From an uncultured Duganella sp. (GTDB lineage: Bacteria; Pseudomonadota; Gammaproteobacteria; Burkholderiales; Burkholderiaceae), in the NCBI GenBank assembly GCA_946482335.1, contig CAMLRG010000093.1:1-19195 (forward strand): a DNA stretch of 19,195 nucleotides, given 5' to 3'. Shown here piece by piece: positions 1 through 6,843 of this stretch. The notes beneath the pieces were generated by a model. That model searched no databases and had not been told where the DNA came from. It saw nothing but the letters and a program-made list of their open reading frames with translations. Position 1 is the first letter of the stretch, and each line of letters begins with the position of its first letter. The position numbers and the translations under genes were made by a program.

Positions 1-60
1 GGGGACGTAACAGGTTTTTCATACGATGAAAAACCTGTTACGTCCCCGATTTTCGTCCCC
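1..60. repeat. REP-like perfect inverted repeat with a flanking direct repeat
   Basis: Positions 1-22 and 26-47 are perfect reverse complements (22 bp) around the 3-nt loop ACG. The arms begin and end with GGGGACG/CGTCCCC. After the right arm the motif CGTCCCC plus a T-rich stretch occurs twice in tandem, at 41-53 and 54-67. No coding function is plausible: the short reading frame across it is simply the hairpin arm. The shape (GC-capped hairpin, intergenic, beside a terminator) is that of a REP-type or small palindromic repeat element. It touches the window edge, so its left boundary is unknown. Family membership is inference; the palindrome itself is directly visible. Confidence 0.6.
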
Positions 61-76
61 CTCTTTTCTCGGGGCG

Positions 77-104
77 AAAAAAAACCGGCCCGAAGGCCGG
101 TTTT
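77..104 (-). terminator. Intrinsic terminator of the alanine-rich lipoprotein gene
   Basis: Read on the minus strand, a 10-bp stem AAAACCGGCC/GGCCGGTTTT closes a UUCG tetraloop and runs into eight consecutive T residues. It lies 18 bp beyond the stop codon of the lipoprotein gene. This is a textbook Rho-independent terminator. Confidence 0.93.
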
Positions 105-122
105 GTTTTCCCTGCGAAGGAA

Positions 123-398
123 TTACTTGGCAGCGGAAGCAGCGGAGGCAGCAGCCGAAGCAGCGGAAGCAGCTGCGGAAGCAGCGTCAGCAGCAGCGGA
201 AGCGGCGGTAGCGGCAGCAGCAGCAGCGTCAGCGGCTGGAGCAGCAGCAGGAGCAGCTGCGTCAGCTGCTGGGGCTGCAGGAGCGGCTGCTGGAGCAGCT
301 GCTTCTGGGGTAGCTACTGGAGCTGGAGCTTCTTCTTTCTTGGAGCAAGCAGCCAGAGCAACAGCCAGCAGGGAGGCGATCAGCAGGGATTTTTTCAT
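123..398 (-). CDS. Alanine-rich lipoprotein with a C-terminal heptad repeat
   Basis: A 91-residue lipoprotein. A lysine-started signal peptide ends in the lipobox L15-A16-A17-C18; residue 19 is Ser, not Asp, which predicts sorting to the outer membrane. Residues 24-56 are Pro/Ala-rich and probably extended. Residues 58-90 are almost pure alanine interrupted by Thr, Ser or Asp at 64, 67, 71, 74, 78, 81, 85 and 88. This is a perfect 3-4 spacing, i.e. a heptad repeat with small polar residues at the a and d positions. The last residue is Lys91, and the only other lysines in the mature protein are K20 and K21. The start is supported by an AAGGAA Shine-Dalgarno sequence 6 nt upstream. The gene is monocistronic, with its own terminator. 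No enzyme family is recognisable. The layout suggests a helical envelope spacer, possibly a peptidoglycan tether, but that is inference. Confidence 0.85.
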   Translation of the reverse strand: MKKSLLIASLLAVALAACSKKEEAPAPVATPEAAAPAAAPAAPAADAAAPAAAPAADAAAAAATAASAAADAASAAASAASAAASAASAAK

Positions 399-445
399 TT
401 GTTTTCCTTAATTAACTCAACAAAAATTAAACAATGTTGCGATGA

Positions 446-463
446 ATAATTACCGGTAATTAT
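446..463. promoter_or_regulatory. 18-bp perfect palindrome, candidate operator
   Basis: ATAATTACCGGTAATTAT is identical to its reverse complement over 18 bp with no spacer. It lies 47 bp upstream of the lipoprotein start codon, inside the predicted leader and downstream of the candidate -10 at 536-541. It is AT-rich with a central CCGG. The form is that of a dimeric repressor site or a small RNA hairpin; no regulator is identified. Confidence 0.45.
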
Positions 464-535
464 CGCTCATACGGCGTTTCGTCGGCCTTCCCAACCTTGT
501 GAAAAAGGTCGACCAGACACGGAAACACACCGGAT

Positions 536-541
536 ATTATA
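536..541 (-). promoter_or_regulatory. Candidate -10 element of the lipoprotein gene
   Basis: The minus strand carries a perfect TATAAT hexamer, preceded by TTGCGA at a 15-bp spacing (short for a -35 box). Transcription from here would give a leader of about 130 nt containing the 18-bp palindrome. The remainder of the 399-687 gap shows no convincing gene and no clear terminator for the gene that ends at 688. Confidence 0.45.
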
Positions 542-687
542 GCGTTTTCTGCTGCGTCGCAATAGCAAAACGGGCTGTTTACACAACTATTTTGCGGAAT
601 CGCAATATTTTTCTTCCGCATCGTTTTGCCTGCATCTGCAGCGATCACCGGCTTACCTCGAACCGCCGCATTTTACAGTTTTCTGGC

Positions 688-1158
688 TCACAATCCAGTC
701 GTGCCTGGTCGCAGGCCCGGCTGGGTTTCGGCCCAGATAGCCTCATAACGCTCCAAACTGGTTTGGGTTGACGAAGGTGCATCAAAATCTGCTTCGCCGC
801 GGAAATGGTCGGCATGGTAACGGCGCACGATATGCACCCCATCGGCCACGCAAAAGGAGTCGGTCAGGGTGCGGATGCTGCGGCTGGTGAGGCGGCACTC
901 GATCTGGTGCGAGTAGTCTTCCAGCAGTTTGAGGAAGCGCGGTTCATTGCGCTCCAGGTGGGCATTGCTATGCGCCACCAGTTGCAGCCGGCCCTTGTGC
1001 TGCAGGAAGTGGCGCAGCAGGGCATCGGTTTTGGAATGCCCCAGTTGCCACCAGGCATAGTCGGGGTCGAACATTTGCAGCGTCAGGCGGGCGTGGGAGA
1101 AGCATTCCAGCAGCAGGGCCTGAAACTGGGTACGGCTGTCAAAAAGCTGCTTCTCCAC
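688..1158 (-). CDS. DUF7931-like protein of unknown function
   Basis: A 156-residue soluble protein without signal peptide or membrane segment. The start codon is GTG, chosen because a strong GGGAGG Shine-Dalgarno sequence lies just upstream and overlaps the end of roxA. The pattern of an N-terminal helix, FDPDYAWW near residue 30, a central LQLVAHSNAHLER and a C-terminal DSFCVADGVHIVRRYHAD matches what I recall of the DUF7931 family. That family resembles a phospholipase D-like half-domain but has no HKD motif, so catalysis is not supported. The gene starts 10 bp after roxA and is almost certainly cotranscribed with it. No terminator is visible after its stop. Its function is unknown; the family name is from memory. 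Confidence 0.8.
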   Translation of the reverse strand: MEKQLFDSRTQFQALLLECFSHARLTLQMFDPDYAWWQLGHSKTDALLRHFLQHKGRLQLVAHSNAHLERNEPRFLKLLEDYSHQIECRLTSRSIRTLTDSFCVADGVHIVRRYHADHFRGEADFDAPSSTQTSLERYEAIWAETQPGLRPGTTGL

Positions 1159-1168
1159 GGTACCTCCC

Positions 1169-2293
1169 TTATTTGTTCAGTTCCAGCCAGCCATCGCTGT
1201 ACCAGGCGTAAAGCGCTTCGAGCACGTCTTCGGAGGCGGCCGCCACGGCGGTGCCTTCCAGGCCGCGCGTATTGGCCAGGGTTTCCAGGGCGGCCTTGTC
1301 GGCCTTGTTCATGGCAAACGATTCGCCATTAATGAAGACATTCTTGCCGCGATAGAGCATTTGCGTCTTGCGCGAGAGGGAAACGCCTTTTTTCCCGGCG
1401 TTTTGCTGGAATTTACCTGCAGTTAATGGCTTCTCAACGGGCTGGAAGAAGACATTATGTTTGGGCTCGGACAGGTATTCGCCAAGGAAAATGGCGAAAT
1501 CGTCTTCAGTAAAGCTGACCTTATTCAATTCATCGGCCAATTTCGACAGCATGGCCTTGGGAATTTCGGCCGGCTTATTGCTCGGTTCCAGGTCGGGATC
1601 GGCGTAGCGTCCGGGCAAGTCGATGGAATCGGCCATGAATTGCAGGAAGGCTTCGCCCAGTTCCTGGTAGGACGGTGAACGGAAGCCGATGGAATACGTC
1701 TGGCAATCGCCGACCGCTTCGCCATCGTGGGCGTAATGCGGCGGCAGGTAGAGCATGTCACCCGGCTCGAGCACGAATTCTTCGGTGGCCTTGAACTTCT
1801 TGAGGATCTTCAGCGGCAAGCCCTCGACCAGGGACAAGTCTTTCTGGGCGCTGATCTTCCAGCGGCGCCGGCCTTCGGCCTGGAGCAGGAACACGTCGTA
1901 GGAATCGAAGTGCGGGCCCACCCCGCCGCCATCGGTGGCAAAGCTCACCATCAAATCGTCCAGCCGTGCGTCGGGCAGGAAACGGAATTGGCGCAGCAGC
2001 GCATCGGCCTGCTCGTCCTGCAGGTTGACGCCCTGCACCAGCATGGTCCATTCGCGCTGGCTGCGCGCCGGCAGCGATTTCAGCGGGCCGTGCTGCATGT
2101 CCCATTGGCCGTCGGTCCTGGTGACCAGGCGGCTTTCCACATAATCCTTGGTCGCCAGCTCGGCAAGTTTGTCGAAAGGCAGCAGCGGCTTGAAACCAGG
2201 GATGGCCTGGCGGATCAATAAAGGCTTCTTCTGCCAGTATTCGCGCAGGAATTGTTCGGGCGTGATACCGCCCAGGAGCGTGAGTTTTTTCAT
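1169..2293 (-). CDS. roxA: Ribosomal protein uL16 arginine 3-hydroxylase (RoxA/YcfD), cupin-fold Fe(II)/2-oxoglutarate oxygenase
   Basis: A 374-residue protein, close to the E. coli YcfD length. The N-terminal two thirds form a JmjC/cupin fold. The iron triad is visible as H128-F-D130 in GPHFDSYDVFLLQ and H189 in LPPHYAHDG. It is followed by the C-terminal dimerisation and winged-helix region typical of the family. YcfD hydroxylates one arginine of ribosomal protein uL16 using oxygen and 2-oxoglutarate. The start MKKLTLLGG agrees with family N-termini, yet there is no Shine-Dalgarno sequence: a TATAAT hexamer ends 6 nt before the ATG, so a leaderless mRNA is likely. It is divergent from slyD and is the first gene of a two-gene operon with the DUF7931-like gene. 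Confidence 0.93.
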   Translation of the reverse strand: MKKLTLLGGITPEQFLREYWQKKPLLIRQAIPGFKPLLPFDKLAELATKDYVESRLVTRTDGQWDMQHGPLKSLPARSQREWTMLVQGVNLQDEQADALLRQFRFLPDARLDDLMVSFATDGGGVGPHFDSYDVFLLQAEGRRRWKISAQKDLSLVEGLPLKILKKFKATEEFVLEPGDMLYLPPHYAHDGEAVGDCQTYSIGFRSPSYQELGEAFLQFMADSIDLPGRYADPDLEPSNKPAEIPKAMLSKLADELNKVSFTEDDFAIFLGEYLSEPKHNVFFQPVEKPLTAGKFQQNAGKKGVSLSRKTQMLYRGKNVFINGESFAMNKADKAALETLANTRGLEGTAVAAASEDVLEALYAWYSDGWLELNK

Positions 2294-2299
2294 GGCGCG

Positions 2300-2305
2300 A
2301 TTATA
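2300..2305 (-). promoter_or_regulatory. Candidate -10 element of roxA, leaderless arrangement
   Basis: TATAAT on the minus strand is followed by only CGCGCC before the roxA ATG. A start of transcription 6-7 nt downstream would fall on or next to the start codon. No good -35 box is visible at 16-18 bp. A weaker alternative hexamer, TTATAC, lies further upstream on the same strand. Confidence 0.5.
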
Positions 2306-2313
2306 GCAAGCGG

Positions 2314-2319
2314 TATAAT
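2314..2319 (+). promoter_or_regulatory. Candidate -10 element of slyD
   Basis: A perfect TATAAT lies 31 bp before the slyD ATG, which would give a leader of about 25 nt carrying the AAAGGAAG Shine-Dalgarno sequence. No consensus -35 box is visible. It is interleaved with the roxA -10 on the opposite strand within a 57-bp divergent gap, so the two promoters probably compete. Confidence 0.55.
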
Positions 2320-2350
2320 CCTCTCCAGCTTAGAAACGAAAGGAAGCTCA

Positions 2351-2893
2351 ATGAAGATCGCCAAGAATACCGTTGTGACGGTGGAGTACAAACTGTCTGA
2401 CGCGCAAAACAATCTGATCGAAGACGGTCGCCAGCCTATGGTCTACCTGCACGGTGGCTACGAAAACACCCTGCCGAAAATCGAGGAAGAGCTGGACGGC
2501 AAGGAAGTGGGCTACGCCAACACGATCCAGATTGAACCGGAAGACGCCTTTGGCGATTACGACCCGAACCTGCTGAAAGTCGAAGAGCGTGCGCGCCTGC
2601 CCGAGCCGCTGGAGATCGGCATGCAGTTCGAAGGCTTGCCGGAAGGCGGCGAGGATGAAGATGCGATGATCTTCACCGTGACTGAAATCGCGGAAGACAA
2701 GGTGGTCCTGGACGGCAACCACCCGTTGGCCGGCATGGCATTGCGCTTTGACTTGAAAGTGGTCGACGTGCGCGCGGCCACCGACGAGGAGATCGCCCAC
2801 GAGCACGTGCATGGTCCGCACGGCCACCATCACCACGACGAGGACGATGAAGGCGAAGAGGGCGACCACTTCCGCAGCCACCCGATCCACTAA
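2351..2893 (+). CDS. slyD: FKBP-type peptidyl-prolyl isomerase SlyD
   Basis: A 180-residue cytoplasmic prolyl isomerase and chaperone. An N-terminal FKBP half covers residues 1-70, including the PEDAFGDYDP motif. It is interrupted by the insert-in-flap chaperone domain (about 72-118), and the fold closes with DGNHPLAGMALRFDLKV (121-137). The tail from 150 is rich in His and acidic residues (HEHVHGPHGHHHH, then DEDDEGEE). This is the nickel/zinc-binding region that in E. coli SlyD serves hydrogenase maturation and metal storage. The ATG at 2351 is chosen over an upstream in-frame start because AAAGGAAG sits 4-6 nt before it and the protein start matches the family. It is a single-gene unit with a terminator that overlaps the stop codon. 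Confidence 0.95.
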   Translation: MKIAKNTVVTVEYKLSDAQNNLIEDGRQPMVYLHGGYENTLPKIEEELDGKEVGYANTIQIEPEDAFGDYDPNLLKVEERARLPEPLEIGMQFEGLPEGGEDEDAMIFTVTEIAEDKVVLDGNHPLAGMALRFDLKVVDVRAATDEEIAHEHVHGPHGHHHHDEDDEGEEGDHFRSHPIH

Positions 2894-2923
2894 AAAAAAT
2901 CCCCGCAGTGCGGGGATTTTTTT
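2893..2923. terminator. Bidirectional intrinsic terminator between slyD and the phosphoesterase-like gene
   Basis: Perfect 14-bp arms (2893-2906 and 2910-2923) enclose a 3-nt loop. The GC core is TCCCCGC/GCGGGGA, with a run of seven A on one side and seven T on the other, so it can act in both directions. It begins within the slyD stop codon and lies 20 bp beyond the stop of the convergent minus-strand gene. Confidence 0.95.
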
Positions 2924-2942
2924 CGCGCGGCGGCGCCGTGAA

Positions 2943-3965
2943 CTACTGGGAATGTTCCGTTGCGATACCGAACAAATCGGCGCTGCCGGCGATCACGCGC
3001 AGCTGTACCGCCTCGGCGCCCAGTGCCAGGTGGCCGAGATTGCCGGTCCAGGTGATGGCCGGTGCCGTCTTGTCCTGTTTCTGGCTGTCGACCAGCAGCA
3101 GGCGGCCGGGGTATTTTTCCGCCAGCGCGCGCACCAGGCGGCGCGTCTCGGTAAAGCCATCCTTTTTCTGCGACAGGCGGGCGAAGAAGCCTGGTTCGGT
3201 ATGGGCGCCGATGTCGCCATCCATCACCAGCACCATGCCGGGCAGCTTCTTGCGCTTGGCCGTCAGGAAGGCGCGCTGCAGCCAGGCGCGGTTGGCGACC
3301 ATGCGGTCTTCGTATTCGCTGTTGCGCCCGGCCTCGCTCAGGTAGTGGTTGTTCCTGGCCGGCACGTTGAGGGTGACGAACAGGATGTTCTCATGTTCCC
3401 AGTAGGCGTTTTCGGCGTAATCGCGGAACTTGGCGATGGCGGACTGGCGGTTCAGTGCCAGTTTGCGCGTGCCCAACGCTTCCGCCTCGGGAAAGAACAA
3501 TTCGCGAATGCGGTTCAGGCGTTCGATGGCGTTCGATTTGCCGTTGGAGTTGCGGCAGTCGGCCCAGTCGCTGCCGGCCGGCAGCAGCACCAGCGGGCGT
3601 TCGGCGCTGTCCATCAGGCTGCGGCGTTCCTGGTACAGGCGGTCGGAACATGCCTCGCCGGCGGACTTGATGCCGGTGGCGACGACGAAGGCCGGTTCGC
3701 CCCGGCTGGCCTCTGCCAGCAGGCGGCGGAACTCGGCGTCGCCGCCATCGTTGCGGAAGCTGTGGCCGATCACGGAGAAACTGAAGTCGCCCTTGCGCGG
3801 CGCCGTCTTGTCATGGCGCGCCAGTGCCTGCGGCGAGGCGGCCAGCCCGGCGGCCAGCACACCAGCGGTCAGCGCGGATAGCCAGCGCAGGGCATGCCGG
3901 CGCGGGGCAAGCCGCGCCTGGTTGCCGCCCGCGGCGGGCACGCCGGTGGCAGCCGGGAGCCTCAT
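2943..3965 (-). CDS. Exported calcineurin-like metallophosphoesterase homologue, probably catalytically degenerate
   Basis: A 340-residue protein. An N-terminal extension leads into RRHALRW and a hydrophobic stretch ending at ASPQALA (about 22-49), a signal peptide with a possible twin-arginine motif. The rest follows the layout of periplasmic calcineurin-like phosphoesterases, in which I recall a GDIKSG...CSD segment and a PGDNEWTDC segment followed by ERL..IRELFFP. Here those read [12 protein letters not shown] (97-108) and PAGSDWADC (129-137). The aspartate and asparagine metal ligands are therefore replaced by Gly98, Gly131 and Ser132, while the surrounding scaffold is intact. Loss of activity is inference from these substitutions. 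The start codon overlaps the mutS stop as ATGA, so translation is probably coupled to mutS. No role in mismatch repair is implied. Confidence 0.75.
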   Translation of the reverse strand: MRLPAATGVPAAGGNQARLAPRRHALRWLSALTAGVLAAGLAASPQALARHDKTAPRKGDFSFSVIGHSFRNDGGDAEFRRLLAEASRGEPAFVVATGIKSAGEACSDRLYQERRSLMDSAERPLVLLPAGSDWADCRNSNGKSNAIERLNRIRELFFPEAEALGTRKLALNRQSAIAKFRDYAENAYWEHENILFVTLNVPARNNHYLSEAGRNSEYEDRMVANRAWLQRAFLTAKRKKLPGMVLVMDGDIGAHTEPGFFARLSQKKDGFTETRRLVRALAEKYPGRLLLVDSQKQDKTAPAITWTGNLGHLALGAEAVQLRVIAGSADLFGIATEHSQ

Positions 3966-6637
3966 GCCTGCGCCAGGCGCTTCAGCTGGTACAGGCGCTC
4001 CAGCGCTTCGCGCGGGGTCATGGCGTCGGGATCGATGCCGTCCAGCGCCGCCAGCAATTCCTCGCCGCGCGGATCGGCGACCGGCGCGGCGCTAGGGGCT
4101 TCGTCGTCATTGGCGTCGGCCACCGGCGCCGCGAACAAGTCCAGCTGCGGCGTGGCATCGAGCGCCTGTGCTTCCAGACGTGCCAGGTGCTTGCGCGCCG
4201 CCTTGATCACCGGCTGCGGGACGCCGGCCAATTGCGCCACCTGCAAGCCATAGCTCTGCGATGCCGGGCCGTCCTGCACCGCGTGCAGGAACACGATGGA
4301 ATCCTTGTGCTCCACCGCCGACAGGTGCACGTTGGCGGCGGTGGGGTGCGCTTCCGGTAACTGCGTCAATTCGAAATAGTGGGTGGCGAATAGCGTAAAG
4401 CTGCGGCTCGATTCGATCAGGTGGCGCGCAATGGCCCACGCCAGCGCCAGGCCGTCGAAGGTCGAGGTGCCGCGGCCGATTTCATCCATCAGCACCAGCG
4501 AATGCTCGGTGGCGCCGTTCAGGATGGTGGCCGCCTCGGTCATTTCCACCATGAAGGTGGAGCGGCCGCCGGCCAGGTCGTCGGTGGCGCCGATACGGGT
4601 GAACACGCGGTCGATCGGGCCGATGGTGGCGCTGGCGGCCGGCACGTAGCTGCCCACATAGGCCAGCAGGGTGATCAGCGCTACCTGGCGCATGAAGGTC
4701 GATTTACCACCCATGTTCGGGCCGGTGATCAGCAGCAGGCGGCGTTCCGACAGCAGTTTGCAGTCGTTGGCGATGAAGCGCTCGATCTGGTTTTCCACCA
4801 CCGGGTGGCGGCCTTCCACGATATGGATGCAAGGCTCGGCCACCAATTGCGGCGCGCACCAGTTGTTGCGCAGCGCGTGCTCGGCCAGCGCACACAAGGT
4901 ATCGACCTGCGCCAGCGCCTGGGCGATCGATTGCAGCGTGCCGATGAAGGGCGCCAGCGCGGCCAGCAATTCGTCGTACAGCATCTTTTCGCGCGCCAGG
5001 GCGCGGTCCTGGGCGGACAGGGCCTTGTCCTCGAACGCCTTCAATTCCGGCGTGATGTAGCGTTCGCAATTCTTCAAAGTCTGGCGGCGGCGGTAATCGT
5101 CCGGCACCTTGTCGGCCTGGCCGTTGGTGACTTCGATGTAGAAGCCGTGCACCTTGTTGTATTCGACGCGCAGGTTGGCGATGCCCGTGCGCTCGCGCTC
5201 GCGGGTTTCCAGGTCGACCAGGAACTGGCCGGCGTTCTCGGACAGGCCGCGCAATTCGTCGAGTTCCGCATCGTAGCCGCGTGCGATCACGCCGCCGTCG
5301 CGCACCATGGTGGCCGGCTCGGGCATGATGGCGCGCACCAGCAAATCCACGCATGCCTGCGGCGTATTCAGGCCGAAATGCAGCTTGGCCAGCAGGCTGT
5401 CGGCATTATCGTGGCCCAGGGAGCGCAGCATGGCATGCTGCAGCTTGGGCAACTGCTGCAAGCCGTCGCGCAGCGCCGACAGGTCGCGCGGACGGGCCGA
5501 CAGCAGCGCCACGCGGGTGGTGATGCGTTCGATGTCCGGCACCTGCGCCAGGTGGTAAGCCAGCGAGCCGGTGGTGTCGTGCTGCATCAGCGCGGCGATG
5601 GCGTCGTGGCGTGCGCGTGCCACCGACTGGTCGCGCCTGGCGTGGTGCAGCCAGTGGCGCAGCAGGCGCGAACCCATGGCCGTGCGGCAGTGGTCGAGCA
5701 GCGAAAACAGGGTAGGGGATTCCTGGCCGCGGATGGTTTCCGTCAGTTCCAGGTTGCGGCGGGTGGCGGCATCCAGGCCGATGTACTGGTTTTCCGTTTC
5801 GCAGGACAGGCTCTTGACGTGCTGCAGGCCGCGGCCCTGGGTCGATTGCGCGTAGCGCAGCAGGGCTCCTGCGGCACCGAAAGCGGCGCCCAGCCCTTCC
5901 GCACCGAAGCCGGTCAGCGTGGCCACGGCCAGCTGGTCCAGCAGCGCCTTGTGGCCGTGCACCACGTCGAAATGCCAGGCCGGCACGTTGTTGACGTGGC
6001 AGATCGTGATCTCGTCGAACATGTCCGCATCGTCGCCGCGCAGGATTTCGGCCGGCGCGATGCGTTCCAGTTCCTGCTGCAGGCGCAGGTTGACCGTGCG
6101 CTGGTCGCCGGAGAATTCCATCAGGCGCAGCGCACCGGAAGCGAGCGACAGCCAGGCCAGGCCGCAGGTCACGTGCTTGCGGTTGCTGATCATGGTCATG
6201 GCCAGCAGGGGGCGCTCCGATTTTTCCGGCAACAGGTCGGCATCGGTCAGGGTGCCCGGCGTCACCACGCGTACCACCTTGCGCTCGACCGGGCCTTTGG
6301 CCAGGGCCGGGTCGCCGATCTGCTCGGCGATCGCGCACGACTCGCCGACCTTGACCAGCTTGGCCAGGTAGCCGTCCAGCGAGTGGAACGGTACGCCGGC
6401 CATCTTGATCGGCACCCCGTTCTGGGTGCCGCGCGCCGTCAGGGTGATGCCCAGCACGCGCGACGCCTTCTCGGCATCATCGAAGAACAGTTCGTAAAAG
6501 TCGCCCATGCGGTAGAACACCAGCATCGACGGATAGTCGGCCTTGATGCGCAAATACTGCTGCATCATTGGCGTGACTTTTTCGGCCGGGCTGTTCTTGA
6601 CGGCGTCGGGGTTGATTTCGGATGGCAGGGTGGTCAT
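3962..6637 (-). CDS. mutS: DNA mismatch repair protein MutS
   Basis: An 891-residue mismatch-recognition ATPase that scans DNA, bends mispaired sites and recruits MutL. The wedge motif F47-Y48-E49 in GDFYELF inserts at the mismatch. Connector, lever and clamp domains fill the middle. The ATPase domain has Walker [10 protein letters not shown] (from G639) and Walker B D718-E719 in [14 protein letters not shown]. The C-terminus ([21 protein letters not shown]) is the tetramer-forming helix-turn of full-length MutS. It is slightly longer than E. coli MutS (853), mainly through an N-terminal extension and the linker near 830-860. No Shine-Dalgarno sequence is obvious. A TAGAAT hexamer at 6685-6690 is the best promoter candidate. 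Its stop overlaps the next gene by 4 nt. Confidence 0.97.
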   Translation of the reverse strand: MTTLPSEINPDAVKNSPAEKVTPMMQQYLRIKADYPSMLVFYRMGDFYELFFDDAEKASRVLGITLTARGTQNGVPIKMAGVPFHSLDGYLAKLVKVGESCAIAEQIGDPALAKGPVERKVVRVVTPGTLTDADLLPEKSERPLLAMTMISNRKHVTCGLAWLSLASGALRLMEFSGDQRTVNLRLQQELERIAPAEILRGDDADMFDEITICHVNNVPAWHFDVVHGHKALLDQLAVATLTGFGAEGLGAAFGAAGALLRYAQSTQGRGLQHVKSLSCETENQYIGLDAATRRNLELTETIRGQESPTLFSLLDHCRTAMGSRLLRHWLHHARRDQSVARARHDAIAALMQHDTTGSLAYHLAQVPDIERITTRVALLSARPRDLSALRDGLQQLPKLQHAMLRSLGHDNADSLLAKLHFGLNTPQACVDLLVRAIMPEPATMVRDGGVIARGYDAELDELRGLSENAGQFLVDLETRERERTGIANLRVEYNKVHGFYIEVTNGQADKVPDDYRRRQTLKNCERYITPELKAFEDKALSAQDRALAREKMLYDELLAALAPFIGTLQSIAQALAQVDTLCALAEHALRNNWCAPQLVAEPCIHIVEGRHPVVENQIERFIANDCKLLSERRLLLITGPNMGGKSTFMRQVALITLLAYVGSYVPAASATIGPIDRVFTRIGATDDLAGGRSTFMVEMTEAATILNGATEHSLVLMDEIGRGTSTFDGLALAWAIARHLIESSRSFTLFATHYFELTQLPEAHPTAANVHLSAVEHKDSIVFLHAVQDGPASQSYGLQVAQLAGVPQPVIKAARKHLARLEAQALDATPQLDLFAAPVADANDDEAPSAAPVADPRGEELLAALDGIDPDAMTPREALERLYQLKRLAQA

Positions 6638-6673
6638 TTGTTGAGCAATTCAGGTCGTGCTGCGCAGCGCGCG

Positions 6674-6826
6674 CTAAACCTGCCATTCTACCTCAGCGTA
6701 ACGACCTCCTGGCGGCTCCTGGCATCTCTCGCGCACGGATTGCGCCAGATGCCATTTGTCGCCTCCCGGTAGTAAAAGCCATATGTGTTTCCCGCCATCG
6801 CGCGTCGTCCAGGCAAGTTGGTTCAT
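6674..6826 (-). CDS. Possible 50-residue small protein upstream of mutS
   Basis: An open frame starting MNQLAWTTRDGGKHIW and ending RYAEVEWQV, in the gap between the solute-binding protein gene and mutS. For it: a natural-looking composition with spaced Trp and charged residues. Against it: no Shine-Dalgarno sequence, third-position GC clearly below that of neighbouring genes, and overlap with the candidate mutS -10 and with a hairpin. I do not recognise a family. Treat it as a candidate only. Confidence 0.25.
   Translation of the reverse strand: MNQLAWTTRDGGKHIWLLLPGGDKWHLAQSVRERCQEPPGGRYAEVEWQV
6685..6690 (-). promoter_or_regulatory. Candidate -10 element of mutS
   Basis: TAGAAT on the minus strand, one mismatch from consensus, lies 47 bp before the mutS ATG and would give a leader of about 40 nt. 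The expected -35 position reads GCCAGG and does not support it, so this is a weak call. Confidence 0.3.
6720..6754. other. Two-part hairpin in the gap between the solute-binding protein gene and mutS
   Basis: TGGCATCT (6720-6727) pairs with AGATGCCA (6747-6754). An inner GCGCA (6731-6735) pairs with TGCGC (6741-6745), leaving a 3/1 internal loop and a 5-nt apical loop. There is no T run on the minus strand, so it is not a standard terminator for the upstream gene. It could be an RNA structure in a read-through transcript or a terminator remnant. Confidence 0.4.
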
Positions 6827-6843
6827 CAGGCACGAAGCAGCAA

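Noticed and set aside
103..411. Alanine-rich plus-strand frame opposite the lipoprotein
   Set aside because: GC-rich repeats give alanine in both directions. Only the minus-strand frame has a signal peptide, lipobox, Shine-Dalgarno sequence and terminator.
460..648. 62-codon minus-strand frame upstream of the lipoprotein gene
   Set aside because: No ribosome-binding site, atypical composition and overlap with the candidate promoter. Treated as non-coding leader.
2943..3965. A DNA-repair role for the phosphoesterase-like gene because it is coupled to mutS
   Set aside because: The signal peptide predicts export and the metal ligands look lost, so proximity alone does not support a repair function.
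4421..6772. 783-codon open frame on the plus strand
   Set aside because: It lies antisense to mutS, has Gln/Arg/His-rich low-information composition and no family motifs. It is a shadow of high-GC coding sequence.
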